Positions 49,762 to 58,786 of a DNA stretch of 64,000 nt are shown piece by piece. A program made the translations under genes and the position numbers. The DNA lies in assembly GCA_003963145.1 (NCBI GenBank), contig RXJJ01000010.1, positions 29,558 to 93,557 on the forward strand, given 5' to 3'. The notes beneath the pieces were generated by a model. It saw only the letters and a program-made list of their open reading frames with translations, was not told where the DNA came from and did no database searches. How positions within the stretch are numbered: position 1 is the stretch's first letter; each line of letters opens with the position of its first letter. The DNA is from Bradyrhizobiaceae bacterium (GTDB lineage: Bacteria; Pseudomonadota; Alphaproteobacteria; Rhizobiales; Xanthobacteraceae).

Positions 49762-49778
49762 TGGTATACTAAATACCA
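49762..49778. promoter_or_regulatory. Candidate GntR operator, ligase pair / oxidoreductase
   Basis: TGGTAT-ACTAA-ATACCA, the only site of the four with fully symmetric arms. It lies between the divergent ligase operon (121 bases to its ATG) and the oxidoreductase gene (158 bases). Confidence 0.65.
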
Positions 49779-49935
49779 AAATCTCGCTGCGCGCAACGTG
49801 ACAAATGCAGCGGGCAAAAATCAGCCTATCACGACCGCGCGCGCGAGGCCTGTTCTGCTGTGTCGCAGCTTTTCATTTGCATTCAATTCGCCTATTTCGC
49901 ACGGCGCCTGCCCTCAAATCCGAAAGCACCGCAGC

Positions 49936-50904
49936 ATGAAAGCCTTTGTCTATGGCGCCAATGGCGCCGCACTGACCGAGATCGACAAGCCCAAGCCCAC
50001 CGGAACGCAGGTGCTGATCCATGTTCGCGCTTGCGGCATGAACCGCGCCGACCTCGGAATGATCGCCGGCCATGTCCATGGCGCAGCCGGCGGCCCGGGC
50101 ACTGTCCTCGGTATGGAGTTTGCGGGCGAGGTTGCCGAACTCGGGCCCGAGGCGAAGAACGTCAAGGTTGGCGACCGCGTGATGGCTTCGGGAAGCGGAG
50201 GTTATGCGGAATACGCCCTCACCGATCATGGCCGCCTGCTTCAGATTCCCGCGGGCATGAGTTTTGAGGACGCCGCGACGCTGCCGATCGCGCTCTCCAC
50301 GATGCACAACGCGGTTGTTACCGTGGGCGGACTGCAAGGCGGACAATCGGTGCTGGTGCAAGGCGCAAGCTCGGGCGTCGGCCTGATGGCGATGCAGATT
50401 GCCAGGCTCAAGGGCGCGAAACTGGTGATCGGCTCGTCGACCGACGCCGCCAAGCGCGCCAGGCTGTCGGAGTACGGCGCAGACCTTGCCATCGACTCGA
50501 ACGACAAGGGCTGGGTCGGTCAGGTCTTGAAGGCAACGGACGGCAAGGGCGTCGATCTGATCATCGACCAGGTGTCCGGCAAACTGGTGAACCAGAATCT
50601 CGCGGCGACCAAGGTGCTCGGCCGCATCGTCAATGTCGGCCGGCTTGGCGGCACACACGGCGATGTCGATTTCGATCTGCACGCCGCGCGGCGCATCAGC
50701 TATATCGGCGTCACCTTCCGCACCCGCACGATCGAAGAAATCCGCGACATCTTCACGGGGATAAAGGCGGACATCTGGCCGGCCGCCGAAACGGGCAGGC
50801 TGAAATTGCCGATCGCGCGCGTGTTCCCCTTCAATGAGATCGCCGACGCCGTTGCCTTCATGTCGGCCAACAGGCATTTCGGCAAGATCGTTCTCAAGCT
50901 TTGA
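49936..50904 (+). CDS. Zinc-independent quinone oxidoreductase (MDR family)
   Basis: 322 residues from ATG 49936; the track start at 49798 adds 46 unconserved residues. Medium-chain dehydrogenase/reductase fold: VRACGMNRADLGMIAG, GMEFAGEVAELG, VGDRVMASGSGGYAEYA, and the NADPH motif VLVQGASSGVGLMAMQIARLKGA. The cysteine and histidine ligands of zinc alcohol dehydrogenases are missing, so it is of the quinone reductase/enoyl reductase type. The electron acceptor is unknown. It shares its upstream region and a GntR-type palindrome with the divergent ligase pair. Confidence 0.82.
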   Translation: MKAFVYGANGAALTEIDKPKPTGTQVLIHVRACGMNRADLGMIAGHVHGAAGGPGTVLGMEFAGEVAELGPEAKNVKVGDRVMASGSGGYAEYALTDHGRLLQIPAGMSFEDAATLPIALSTMHNAVVTVGGLQGGQSVLVQGASSGVGLMAMQIARLKGAKLVIGSSTDAAKRARLSEYGADLAIDSNDKGWVGQVLKATDGKGVDLIIDQVSGKLVNQNLAATKVLGRIVNVGRLGGTHGDVDFDLHAARRISYIGVTFRTRTIEEIRDIFTGIKADIWPAAETGRLKLPIARVFPFNEIADAVAFMSANRHFGKIVLKL

Positions 50905-51074
50905 AAAACATGCGCGCGACACGAAAATCTCTTCGCGCCTCTCGCTGCAAAGAGTCCGAAACGTGTCTGTTCCCGGTTCGGACTCATTTTCTGAGTCACG
51001 GATTCACGTGGACAGAAATTATTTTCAATTAAGGATTCGTTGACTCTCGACAGGGCGTAAAAACTGGATTCAAA

Positions 51075-51088
51075 TCGAATCGATTCGA
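51075..51088. promoter_or_regulatory. Perfect 14-base palindrome before a kinase gene
   Basis: TCGAATCGATTCGA, 56 bases before the kinase ATG in a 240-base gap. No regulator assigned; part of a locally repeated GATTC/GAATC composition. Confidence 0.4.
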
Positions 51089-51144
51089 AATGACACCACG
51101 ACGTGTTTTTCGGGCGGGGCGATGGGAAGACAGGGGGCGAGAGC

Positions 51145-53616
51145 ATGGCGCGCGCGCAAATAGCGGGCACCTGCGTCCAATCCGATTCGATCAAGGGATT
51201 GGCGCAGTCGATTGCGAAGCCAGCCTATCATCGACTGGTTGTCGCCGAGCCCCTTCTGCGCCGCGCCGTGCCGACGCTCATCATCGCCTTCCTGCTCACC
51301 ATTTTCGTCGGCGCCGTCGTTCAGATCGCCGACCAGACCCGCCAGAAACACACCGCGATCAAGCGCGAAGTCTCCGCGCTCGCTGACGTATTGTCCGAGC
51401 GTCTCGACCGGATCGGCCCGGTGCATCAGGATCGCGATACGGTGTCGGGCCGGCTGCAGCTCGTGATGCCTACCCTGGTGCCTGACTGGGCGAACGTTGC
51501 AGGACGTCATATTCTTATCGCCGGCGCCGGACAGCAGGTGCTGGCGCGCTATCCGGCGGACGGCCTGTCCGCAAATCCGGACACCATTCTCGAACTTGCA
51601 AGCGCGGCGCAATCCTTGCCCGCCCAATCCTTTCCTGCGCAGGACGCCGTGATCGAGGCGACGCTGCCGAATGGCCATCAGGCGTTCATCGCGCAGCGAA
51701 CGGTGAAATCCCTGCCCGGTCAGATCGTGGTCGTCCAGGAACGATCCGAATCGGTCTGGCGTTCCGATGCCGCTCTTCAGATGACGCTGTCCGCCACCAC
51801 CGGATTCGTCGTTCTCATTCTGGGCTTCGCGTTCCACTGGCAATCGAGCCGCGCGCGCGAGGGCGATCTCATCAACGACGCCGTGCGCAGCCGCATCGAT
51901 ACCGCCCTCAACCGCGGCCGCTGCGGATTATGGGACTGGGATCTGTCGCGCGGGCGGATTTTCTGGTCGCAATCGATGTTCGAGATTCTCGGGCTGGAAA
52001 GCCGCAGTGATCTGCTCGCCTTCGGCGAGATCAACGCGCTGGTACATCTCGACGACATCGACCTGTTGCAGGTCGCCGATCAGCTGGTATCGGGGAACAT
52101 CACCCAGATCGATCAGACCTTCCGCATGCGTCACGCGGAGGGTCACTGGATCTGGTTGCGGGTGCGCTGCGAACTCTCGCCCGCCAATGGCGACAGCGGC
52201 GATCATCTGATCGGCATCGCCGTGGACATCACCGAGCAAAAAAATCTCGCGGAAAAAACCATCGAGGCCGATCTGCGGCTGCGCGACGCGATCGAGACGA
52301 TCCCCGAAGCGTTCGTGCTGTGGGACGCCAATAACCGGCTCGTGCTATGCAATTCGCATTTCAAGCGCCTGCACAAACTGCCCGACTCGGCGGTGGTGCC
52401 CGGCACGTCATACGAGACCGTGATTTCCGTCGGCAGCATGCCGGAGATACGCGCCCGGCTTGCCGAAAACGGCGCGGCGCCCGGCGCGCGCACCTTCGAG
52501 GCACAACTCGATGACGGCAGCTGGCTGCATATCAGCGAGCGCCGCACCAAGGACGGCGGCTATGTGTCGGTCGGCACCGACATCACCAAGATCAAACAGC
52601 ACGAACAGCGGCTGATCGACAACGATCTGCGCCTGACCGCGAACGTCATCGACCTGAAGCGCTCGCAGGCCGAACTGGAGCGTCAAGCCAGCGAGCTTGC
52701 CGACCTCGCGCTGAAATACGCCGAAGAAAAACAGCGCGCCGAGGAAGCCAACCAGACCAAATCGAAATTCCTGGCGAATATGAGCCACGAACTTCGCACG
52801 CCGCTCAACGCCATCATCGGTTTCTCGGAAGTCATGGGCAGCGGCATGTTCGGCGACCTCGGCTCGGACAAGTATCAGGAATATTGCAACGACATCCTGA
52901 CCAGCGGCAATTATCTGCTCGAGGTCATCAACGACATTCTCGACATGTCCAAGATCGAAGCCGGCCGCATGACGCTCGATCTCGAACCGCTCGATCTTGC
53001 CGATACCCTCGACGAATCCCTGCGCGTCGTCTCCGGCCGCGCCGAGACGAAGAGCCTTATCGTCGAATCCGATATCGAGGGCAGCATTCCGGTGGTCGCC
53101 GACCGCCGCTCGATGAAACAGATCGCGGTCAATCTGCTTTCAAACGCGGTGAAGTTCACGCCGGATGGCGGACGAGTCATCGTTCGCACCCGTCTTCTGG
53201 AAAATTCGGTGATGATGATGATCGCGGATACCGGCATCGGCATCGCGCCGCACTCGCTGAAGAAACTGGGGCGGCCGTTCGAACAGGTCGAAAGCCAGCT
53301 GACCAAGACTTATCACGGCTCCGGGCTCGGGCTTGCCATCGCCAAGTCGCTTGTCAATGTGCATGGCGGCTCGATGAAACTGCGCTCGCGGCTCGGCGTC
53401 GGCACCGTAGTTGCGGTGATGCTGCCCCGTAACGCCCGCACCGACCTGCTCAGCGAGGTCGAGGCGATGACGCCTGCGCTTCGAGCCGTTTCAAAAAAAT
53501 CGCGCGCACGTCGGCCTGACTTTCCCGAAGGCGCGCTTGCAGCGAGGAGAAGTCTGGCGCGTCAGCGGCCCGCGTCATCACGCGCAGCAAATCCTCCCCC
53601 GCGCTTTCTGGTTTGA
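51145..53616 (+). CDS. PAS-containing membrane histidine kinase
   Basis: About 823 residues from ATG 51145 (GGGGGCGAGAGC upstream). A first helix at about 41-62 (TLIIAFLLTIFVGAVVQIA) and a second near 215-235 (TTGFVVLILGFAFHW) flank a periplasmic sensor of about 150 residues. Two PAS domains follow (CGLWDWDLSRGRIFWS with a PAC end DHLIGIAVDITEQK; IPEAFVLWDANNRLVLCN), then a coiled coil, HisKA with FLANMSHELRTPLNAIIGFSEVM, and HATPase (NLLSNAVKFTPDGG, GSGLGLAIAKSLVNVHGG). PleC/DivJ type. The last 50 residues are a basic, low-complexity extension that overlaps the end of glnE by 167 bases on the other strand. Confidence 0.86.
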   Translation: MARAQIAGTCVQSDSIKGLAQSIAKPAYHRLVVAEPLLRRAVPTLIIAFLLTIFVGAVVQIADQTRQKHTAIKREVSALADVLSERLDRIGPVHQDRDTVSGRLQLVMPTLVPDWANVAGRHILIAGAGQQVLARYPADGLSANPDTILELASAAQSLPAQSFPAQDAVIEATLPNGHQAFIAQRTVKSLPGQIVVVQERSESVWRSDAALQMTLSATTGFVVLILGFAFHWQSSRAREGDLINDAVRSRIDTALNRGRCGLWDWDLSRGRIFWSQSMFEILGLESRSDLLAFGEINALVHLDDIDLLQVADQLVSGNITQIDQTFRMRHAEGHWIWLRVRCELSPANGDSGDHLIGIAVDITEQKNLAEKTIEADLRLRDAIETIPEAFVLWDANNRLVLCNSHFKRLHKLPDSAVVPGTSYETVISVGSMPEIRARLAENGAAPGARTFEAQLDDGSWLHISERRTKDGGYVSVGTDITKIKQHEQRLIDNDLRLTANVIDLKRSQAELERQASELADLALKYAEEKQRAEEANQTKSKFLANMSHELRTPLNAIIGFSEVMGSGMFGDLGSDKYQEYCNDILTSGNYLLEVINDILDMSKIEAGRMTLDLEPLDLADTLDESLRVVSGRAETKSLIVESDIEGSIPVVADRRSMKQIAVNLLSNAVKFTPDGGRVIVRTRLLENSVMMMIADTGIGIAPHSLKKLGRPFEQVESQLTKTYHGSGLGLAIAKSLVNVHGGSMKLRSRLGVGTVVAVMLPRNARTDLLSEVEAMTPALRAVSKKSRARRPDFPEGALAARRSLARQRPASSRAANPPPRFLV

Positions 53617-56434
53617 ACGTCCCGCTGACGCACAACCGCAGCACCTGCGTCAGATCGTAGAACAGCCGCGCCGCCGAACGCAGCGTGTCGGCTTCCGATG
53701 AATCCAAAAGACCCAGCCTGACGGCGGTATCGATCACCTCGATCGTATTGACGCTGAGAATTTCCGGGTGATCCGCGGCATGGACGAGCTGCAGATATTG
53801 CGCGAGAAACTCGATATCGACGATTCCGCCGGCGGCGTATTTCAAATCCCAGATGTTGCCGTCGCCCTTCTCCTCCGCGATGGCATGCCGCATCTCGAGC
53901 ACGTCACTGGCGATGATCGCCTTGTCGCGCCGCCGCGTCAGCACCTCGCGGATGATATATTCGATATGCCGCACAAAACCGGGCGAGGACGAAATCACCC
54001 GCGCCCGTGTCAGCGCCATATGTTCCCACGTCCATGCCTCGTGATCCTGGTATTCGCCGAACGAGTCGATGCGTGTGGCGACCGGCCCGGCGCGCCCCGA
54101 CGGACGCAGCCGCATGTCGATGTCGTACAAAACGCCGTAATTTGTTCGCGTGGTAAAGGCGCTGATGAGACGCTGGGTGTAGCGCGCGAAATATTGGCCG
54201 CCATGCAGCGGCTTTTGACCGTCGGAATCGGGATTGTCGTGGTCGAAATCGTAAATGAAAATCAGATCGAGATCGGACGACGCCGTCATCTCGCGGCTGC
54301 CGAGCTTGCCCATCGCGACGATGGCGCTCTCCTGCCCCTTGATGCGGCCGTGCAGGGATTCGAACTGCTCGCTGACCAGCCGGTGGACGGTCTGCACGAT
54401 GCCTTCGGCGACGTTGGCGAACGCGGTGCTGGCTTGTTGGGCCGACACCGTGCCGGACAAGATCCGCGTGCCGATCAGGAACAGGCTTTCCTGCCCGAAA
54501 AGACGCAGCCGGTCGAGAAACTCCTCGTATGAGTTCGCATCCGCCAGCGTCGCCGCAAGACGTGCCGAAAGCTCCTCGCGATCCGGCATCGCGCCGAAGA
54601 AACGCGGATCGACCAGACCATCCATGATCTGGGGGTGCTGGGCCAGCATGTCTGCAAGACGCGGCGCGGCGCCGAGGATAAGCGCGACCAGCGCGACCAG
54701 ATCCTTGTTCTGCGCCAGAAGCGAGATGAGCCGTCCGCCACGGGTGAGCGCCTGCAGGAAGCGATCGAAGGCGATGACGGCGGCATCGGGCGATTCAGCG
54801 CGCGACAGGCCGCGGATCAGGTCGGGAACGAACTCCTGAAAGGCGGCGTGCGTGGTGTCGACACGCAGCGCGCGATACTCGCCTTTCAGCCAGCGCTGCA
54901 ACGCCTCGGCGACCGTTTTGGGCGACTTGAATCCGAGTCTCGCGAGATACGCCAGCAGCCGCGCATCGTCGGGGCCGGCGGCATAATCGGCGTCGGGAAG
55001 TCTGACGGTGCCTGTCGGGTCGCCCTCGAACAGCCGCTCGTAATGACTTTGCACGCAGTTCAGATGCGTGAGCAGATCGGCGGCGAACGCGGCGCGGTTG
55101 TCATATCCGAAAAAACGGGCGAAGCGTTCGACGGCATCGGACTGTTCGGGAAGCGTGTGGGTCTGCTCGTCGGCGACCATCTGCAAACGGTGCTCGACCC
55201 GGCGCAGAAATTCATAGGCAGCGGTAAGCTCATCGCGAGCCTGAAAGGTGATCCAGTTGCTGGACGCCAGAGCATCCAGCGCCTCGAGCGTCTGCCGCGC
55301 CCGAAGCTCGGGATGCCGTCCGCCCGCAATCAGCTGCTGGGTCTGTGCGAAGAACTCGATTTCGCGGATCCCCCCGCGCCCGATCTTGACATTGTGGCCT
55401 TCGACCGAAATTTCGCTCTGTCCGCGAAACGACTGCATCCGCCGCTTCATGTCGTGAATGTCGTTGAGCGCGGCGAAATCGAGGTGCTTGCGCCAGACGA
55501 ACGGCGCGATATCGGCGAGCATCGCCTCGCCCGCGGCAGGATCGCCAGCGCAGGGCCGCGCCTTGATCATGGCGGCACGCTCCCAGGTCCGGCCTTCCCG
55601 CTCATAATAACCGAGCGCGGCAGCTGTCGAGATCGCGGGCGGTGTCGACGACGGATCCGGCCTCAGCCGCAGATCGACGCGAAACACATAACCATCCTCT
55701 GTGCGCTGCTGGAGCAGCCGGGACAGCCCTTGCGCGATCCGGACGAAGAACGGCGAAGGCTCGACGCCCTCGGCCAGCTTCGCCCGCTCGCGGTCGTAAT
55801 AGACAATGAGATCGATATCCGACGAATAGTTCAGTTCGTCCGCGCCCATCTTGCCCATGGCGAAGACAATAAGGCCGCTACCCTCTTCCGGCCTATCCGG
55901 CGAAGGAGCCAGCAGGCGTCCGCGCGCAACTTCCTGCGCCAGCAGAAAATGCACGGCGCATTGCACGGACGCCGCCGCAATGTCGGTCAAAGCGCGCGTC
56001 ACCTTCATCACCGGCCACACGCCACCGATGTCGCACAGCGCAATCAGCAAAGCGGCTTCGGATTTCATGTGCCGCAAACGGCGCATGAGGCCGGCTTCAT
56101 CGGCATCGTCGGCCGTCTCACGCGCCGTCCGCGCGATCAACTCAGCCAAATGCAAGTCCGGATCGCCGGACAGCAGACGAATGGCGCGCGCTGGATCGGC
56201 GCGGATCAGATCGAAAAGATAGGGAGAGGATTCGGCGATGCCTTCAATGACGACCTTCGTCTGCGCATTCTGCGCCACGATGGCCTGCAAGGCGCGCGCG
56301 TGATCGGCAGAGCAATCGGAGAGCCAGTCCGCGACGCGACGGCGCGCTTCGTCCGGCGCGAACAGCTGCGGTCCGGTGACAAAACGCGCGGCCAGGGAGA
56401 TGCCATTAGCATCGCTGGTCGCAGTTGGAATCAT
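53450..56434 (-). CDS. glnE: Glutamine synthetase adenylyltransferase/deadenylase
   Basis: Adenylylates and deadenylylates glutamine synthetase in response to PII. 994 residues. Two nucleotidyltransferase-like domains: the N-terminal adenylyl-removing domain (GKMGADELNYSSDIDLIVYYD) and the C-terminal adenylyltransferase domain (GKLGSREMTASSDLDLIFIYD), each with the DxD metal pair, joined by helical regions. ATG 56434 overlaps the stop of the upstream kinase gene (ATGA). Its 3' end lies inside the convergent kinase gene. Confidence 0.96.
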   Translation of the reverse strand: MIPTATSDANGISLAARFVTGPQLFAPDEARRRVADWLSDCSADHARALQAIVAQNAQTKVVIEGIAESSPYLFDLIRADPARAIRLLSGDPDLHLAELIARTARETADDADEAGLMRRLRHMKSEAALLIALCDIGGVWPVMKVTRALTDIAAASVQCAVHFLLAQEVARGRLLAPSPDRPEEGSGLIVFAMGKMGADELNYSSDIDLIVYYDRERAKLAEGVEPSPFFVRIAQGLSRLLQQRTEDGYVFRVDLRLRPDPSSTPPAISTAAALGYYEREGRTWERAAMIKARPCAGDPAAGEAMLADIAPFVWRKHLDFAALNDIHDMKRRMQSFRGQSEISVEGHNVKIGRGGIREIEFFAQTQQLIAGGRHPELRARQTLEALDALASSNWITFQARDELTAAYEFLRRVEHRLQMVADEQTHTLPEQSDAVERFARFFGYDNRAAFAADLLTHLNCVQSHYERLFEGDPTGTVRLPDADYAAGPDDARLLAYLARLGFKSPKTVAEALQRWLKGEYRALRVDTTHAAFQEFVPDLIRGLSRAESPDAAVIAFDRFLQALTRGGRLISLLAQNKDLVALVALILGAAPRLADMLAQHPQIMDGLVDPRFFGAMPDREELSARLAATLADANSYEEFLDRLRLFGQESLFLIGTRILSGTVSAQQASTAFANVAEGIVQTVHRLVSEQFESLHGRIKGQESAIVAMGKLGSREMTASSDLDLIFIYDFDHDNPDSDGQKPLHGGQYFARYTQRLISAFTTRTNYGVLYDIDMRLRPSGRAGPVATRIDSFGEYQDHEAWTWEHMALTRARVISSSPGFVRHIEYIIREVLTRRRDKAIIASDVLEMRHAIAEEKGDGNIWDLKYAAGGIVDIEFLAQYLQLVHAADHPEILSVNTIEVIDTAVRLGLLDSSEADTLRSAARLFYDLTQVLRLCVSGTFKPESAGEDLLRVMTRAADAPDFSSLQARLRESQADVRAIFLKRLEAQASSPRPR

Positions 56435-57870
56435 GTGGGATGTTGTTCCACGCCGCGGCGGGTGCTGGCAAGCGGAACGAGGGGAACCGACAAGATTGCG
56501 CGCAACCCCGGATCGGCGTCGGCCAGTTGCAGTTCGCCGCCATGCAAGGTGGCTACGGCGGATGCGAGGCTGAGCCCAAGACCGGAGCCGGGCTGCGTGC
56601 GGCTGGCTTCAAGGCGCACGAAACGCTCCATCGCACGCGCGCGGTCGGCGGCGGGAATGCCCGGGCCGTGATCGGTGACACTAAAATGAAAATTGCCGCC
56701 GTCCGGCCGGGCCTCGATCAGAATATCGGACGGCCCGGTTTGCCGACCGTTCTGCCCCTCAACCGGCTTGCCGTACTTGATCGCGTTCTCGACCAGATTG
56801 GCCAGCGCCTGACTGATCAGTTCGCGGTTGCCATGGACGGTCGCGGGTTGCGCCGTCACTGAAAGCGTCAGTCCCCTGTCCTCGGCGAGCGGTTCGTAAA
56901 GCTCCTGAATGCCATGCGCGACCTCGGCGGCGTCGAAATCGACCATGTTGTCGCGCGCCTGCCCCGATTCGGCCCGCGCGATCATCAGCAATGCATTGAA
57001 AGTGCGGATCAGGCTGTCGGATTCGTCAATGGTGCCCTCAAGCGCCGCGCGATACTCGGTTTCATTGCCGCCCAGAGCGAGCGCCTCCTCGGCGCGGTTG
57101 CGCAGCCGCGTCAGTGGGGTTTTCAGATCGTGCGCGATGTTGTCGGAGACTTCCTTCAATCCCGCCATCAGCGCCTCGATGCGGTCGAGCATGGCGTTGA
57201 GATGTTCGGCAAGACGGTCGAGCTCGTCGCCGCTGCGACCCACCGGCACGCGCTCGGACAGATCGCCGGCCATGATCCGCTGCGTGGTGCCGGTCATCGC
57301 ATCGATGCGGTAAAGCACGCGGCGCGCGACGAATACGCCGCCGCCGAGGCCGAGCAGCAGCACGATCACCACCGACCACTGCGCCGCCTTGGCGACAATG
57401 CCGAACAGGCGGCGGCGCTCTTCCAGATCGCGGCCGATCAGAAGACGAAACCCGCCGGGCAATTGCGCGACCCGGACCAGCGCGAAATGGCTGCGCGTAT
57501 CGGTTTCATCGAGCCGACGATAGAAGGTTTCGGCCCAGCCGGGCTTGTCCATCACGCCGGGCTGCAGAGAACCGACATTGCCGGCCACCGCCTGCCCTTG
57601 CGGCGTGGTGACGAGATAAAGATTCGCGCCGGGCCGCAAGGCACGGTTCTCGATCGCGTAGACCAGACCGCGAATGCCGCCATGGTTATATTGATCGGTC
57701 AATTCGACAAGTTCACTCTCGACCGTCTCGGTGATCTGATCGGTAATCATGCGCCGCGTATTCCAGGCGAAATAGCCCAGCAGCGACGCCGCGAACAGCG
57801 CGAACAGGAAAAGATAAACCAGCGTCAGACGAAACGCGGTGGTCCGGATCAGCTTACCGAATGCCGTCAC
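56431..57870 (-). CDS. Sensor histidine kinase with HAMP domain
   Basis: 479 residues from GTG 57870, overlapping the end of the response regulator by 17 bases. A helix at about 14-34 and another near 165-185 flank a periplasmic part. HAMP region (VARRVLYRIDAMTGTTQRIMAGDLSERVP), HisKA with VSDNIAHDLKTPLTRLRNRAEEA, and HATPase (LANLVENAIKYG, DHGPGIPAADR, GSGLGLSLASAVATLHGG). Cognate partner is the regulator just upstream. It is translationally coupled to glnE, an arrangement widespread in Rhizobiales. The signal is unknown. Confidence 0.9.
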   Translation of the reverse strand: MTAFGKLIRTTAFRLTLVYLFLFALFAASLLGYFAWNTRRMITDQITETVESELVELTDQYNHGGIRGLVYAIENRALRPGANLYLVTTPQGQAVAGNVGSLQPGVMDKPGWAETFYRRLDETDTRSHFALVRVAQLPGGFRLLIGRDLEERRRLFGIVAKAAQWSVVIVLLLGLGGGVFVARRVLYRIDAMTGTTQRIMAGDLSERVPVGRSGDELDRLAEHLNAMLDRIEALMAGLKEVSDNIAHDLKTPLTRLRNRAEEALALGGNETEYRAALEGTIDESDSLIRTFNALLMIARAESGQARDNMVDFDAAEVAHGIQELYEPLAEDRGLTLSVTAQPATVHGNRELISQALANLVENAIKYGKPVEGQNGRQTGPSDILIEARPDGGNFHFSVTDHGPGIPAADRARAMERFVRLEASRTQPGSGLGLSLASAVATLHGGELQLADADPGLRAILSVPLVPLASTRRGVEQHPT

Positions 57871-58534
57871 GGATCATGTACCCGGCACCGCGAATGGTGT
57901 GCAGCAATGGGCGTTCCTGGCCCTTGTCGATCTTCGAGCGCAGGCGCGAGATATGCACGTCGATCACATTGGTCTGCGGATCGAAATGATAATCCCAGAC
58001 ATTTTCCAGCAGCATGGTGCGCGTTACGACCTGCCCGGCGTGCTTCATCAGATATTCGAGCAGGCGGAATTCGCGCGGCTGCAGCGTGATCTCGGTCTTG
58101 CCGCGCGTCACGCCATGCGACAGGCGGTCGAGCTCGAGATCGCCGACGCGATAGACGGTATCTTCGCCGGGACCGCCATGGCGGCGCGACAGAACCTCGA
58201 CGCGCGCAAGCAATTCGGCGAAGGCGTAAGGCTTGGGCAGATAGTCGTCGCCGCCCGCACGCAAACCCTTGATGCGGTCATCGACCTGACCGAGCGCGGA
58301 CAGGATCAGCACCGGCGTCCGGTTACCCTTGTCGCGCAGCGCGCCGATCAACGACAGTCCGTCACGCTTGGGCAGCATCCGGTCGACCACCAGCACGTCG
58401 TAGTCGCCGCTCTCGGCGAGAGACAGGCCCTCTTCGCCATCGGCGGCGAGTTCGGCGACATGACCGACCTCGCGAAAGGCTTTTGCGAGGTAGTCAGCCG
58501 ATTCGCGGTCGTCTTCGATGATCAGGAGGCGCAT
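57854..58534 (-). CDS. OmpR-family response regulator
   Basis: 226 residues from ATG 58534 (MRLLIIEDDRE); the track start at 58579 would add 15 residues and cannot be excluded. Receiver domain with acidic pair IIEDD, phosphoacceptor Asp in VLVVDRMLPKRDG, and Lys in DDYLPKPYAF. Then a winged-helix DNA-binding domain (LQPREFRLLEYLMKHAGQVVTRTMLLENVW, NVIDVHISRLRSKID, IRGAGYMIRD). Pairs with the overlapping kinase. Target genes unknown. Confidence 0.93.
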   Translation of the reverse strand: MRLLIIEDDRESADYLAKAFREVGHVAELAADGEEGLSLAESGDYDVLVVDRMLPKRDGLSLIGALRDKGNRTPVLILSALGQVDDRIKGLRAGGDDYLPKPYAFAELLARVEVLSRRHGGPGEDTVYRVGDLELDRLSHGVTRGKTEITLQPREFRLLEYLMKHAGQVVTRTMLLENVWDYHFDPQTNVIDVHISRLRSKIDKGQERPLLHTIRGAGYMIRDGIR

Positions 58535-58620
58535 CTTCGATTCAGCCGGAGGAAAAATAATATCGGTATTCATCACCATGGCGCGGACACCACCTGGAAT
58601 GCAAGTCGGCAGGGACCCCT

Positions 58621-58660
58621 AAAAAAACGGGCGACGAAGCTGGGGAGACCTCGCCGCCCG
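58621..58660 (-). terminator. Terminator of htrA
   Basis: On the minus strand, CGGGCGGCGA pairs with TCGTCGCCCG (one mismatch), followed by seven T. About 130 bases after the htrA stop, separating it from the regulator-kinase-glnE unit. Confidence 0.75.
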
Positions 58661-58786
58661 CCTATTACCTTTCGACAGAGGGGGGCTTATTCCATCGAAA
58701 GGGCGGATATGGGAACAGACCTCTCAACCTGTCCCCGGAAGACGCCGCCGGTAGGGGCCTGAAACCGGCGGCATCGTCCAAACGTG

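Noticed and set aside
54635-56671. 678-residue plus-strand ORF opposite glnE
   Set aside because: glnE has both nucleotidyltransferase motifs on the other strand. The antisense ORF has no recognisable motif and an Arg-rich composition typical of shadows.
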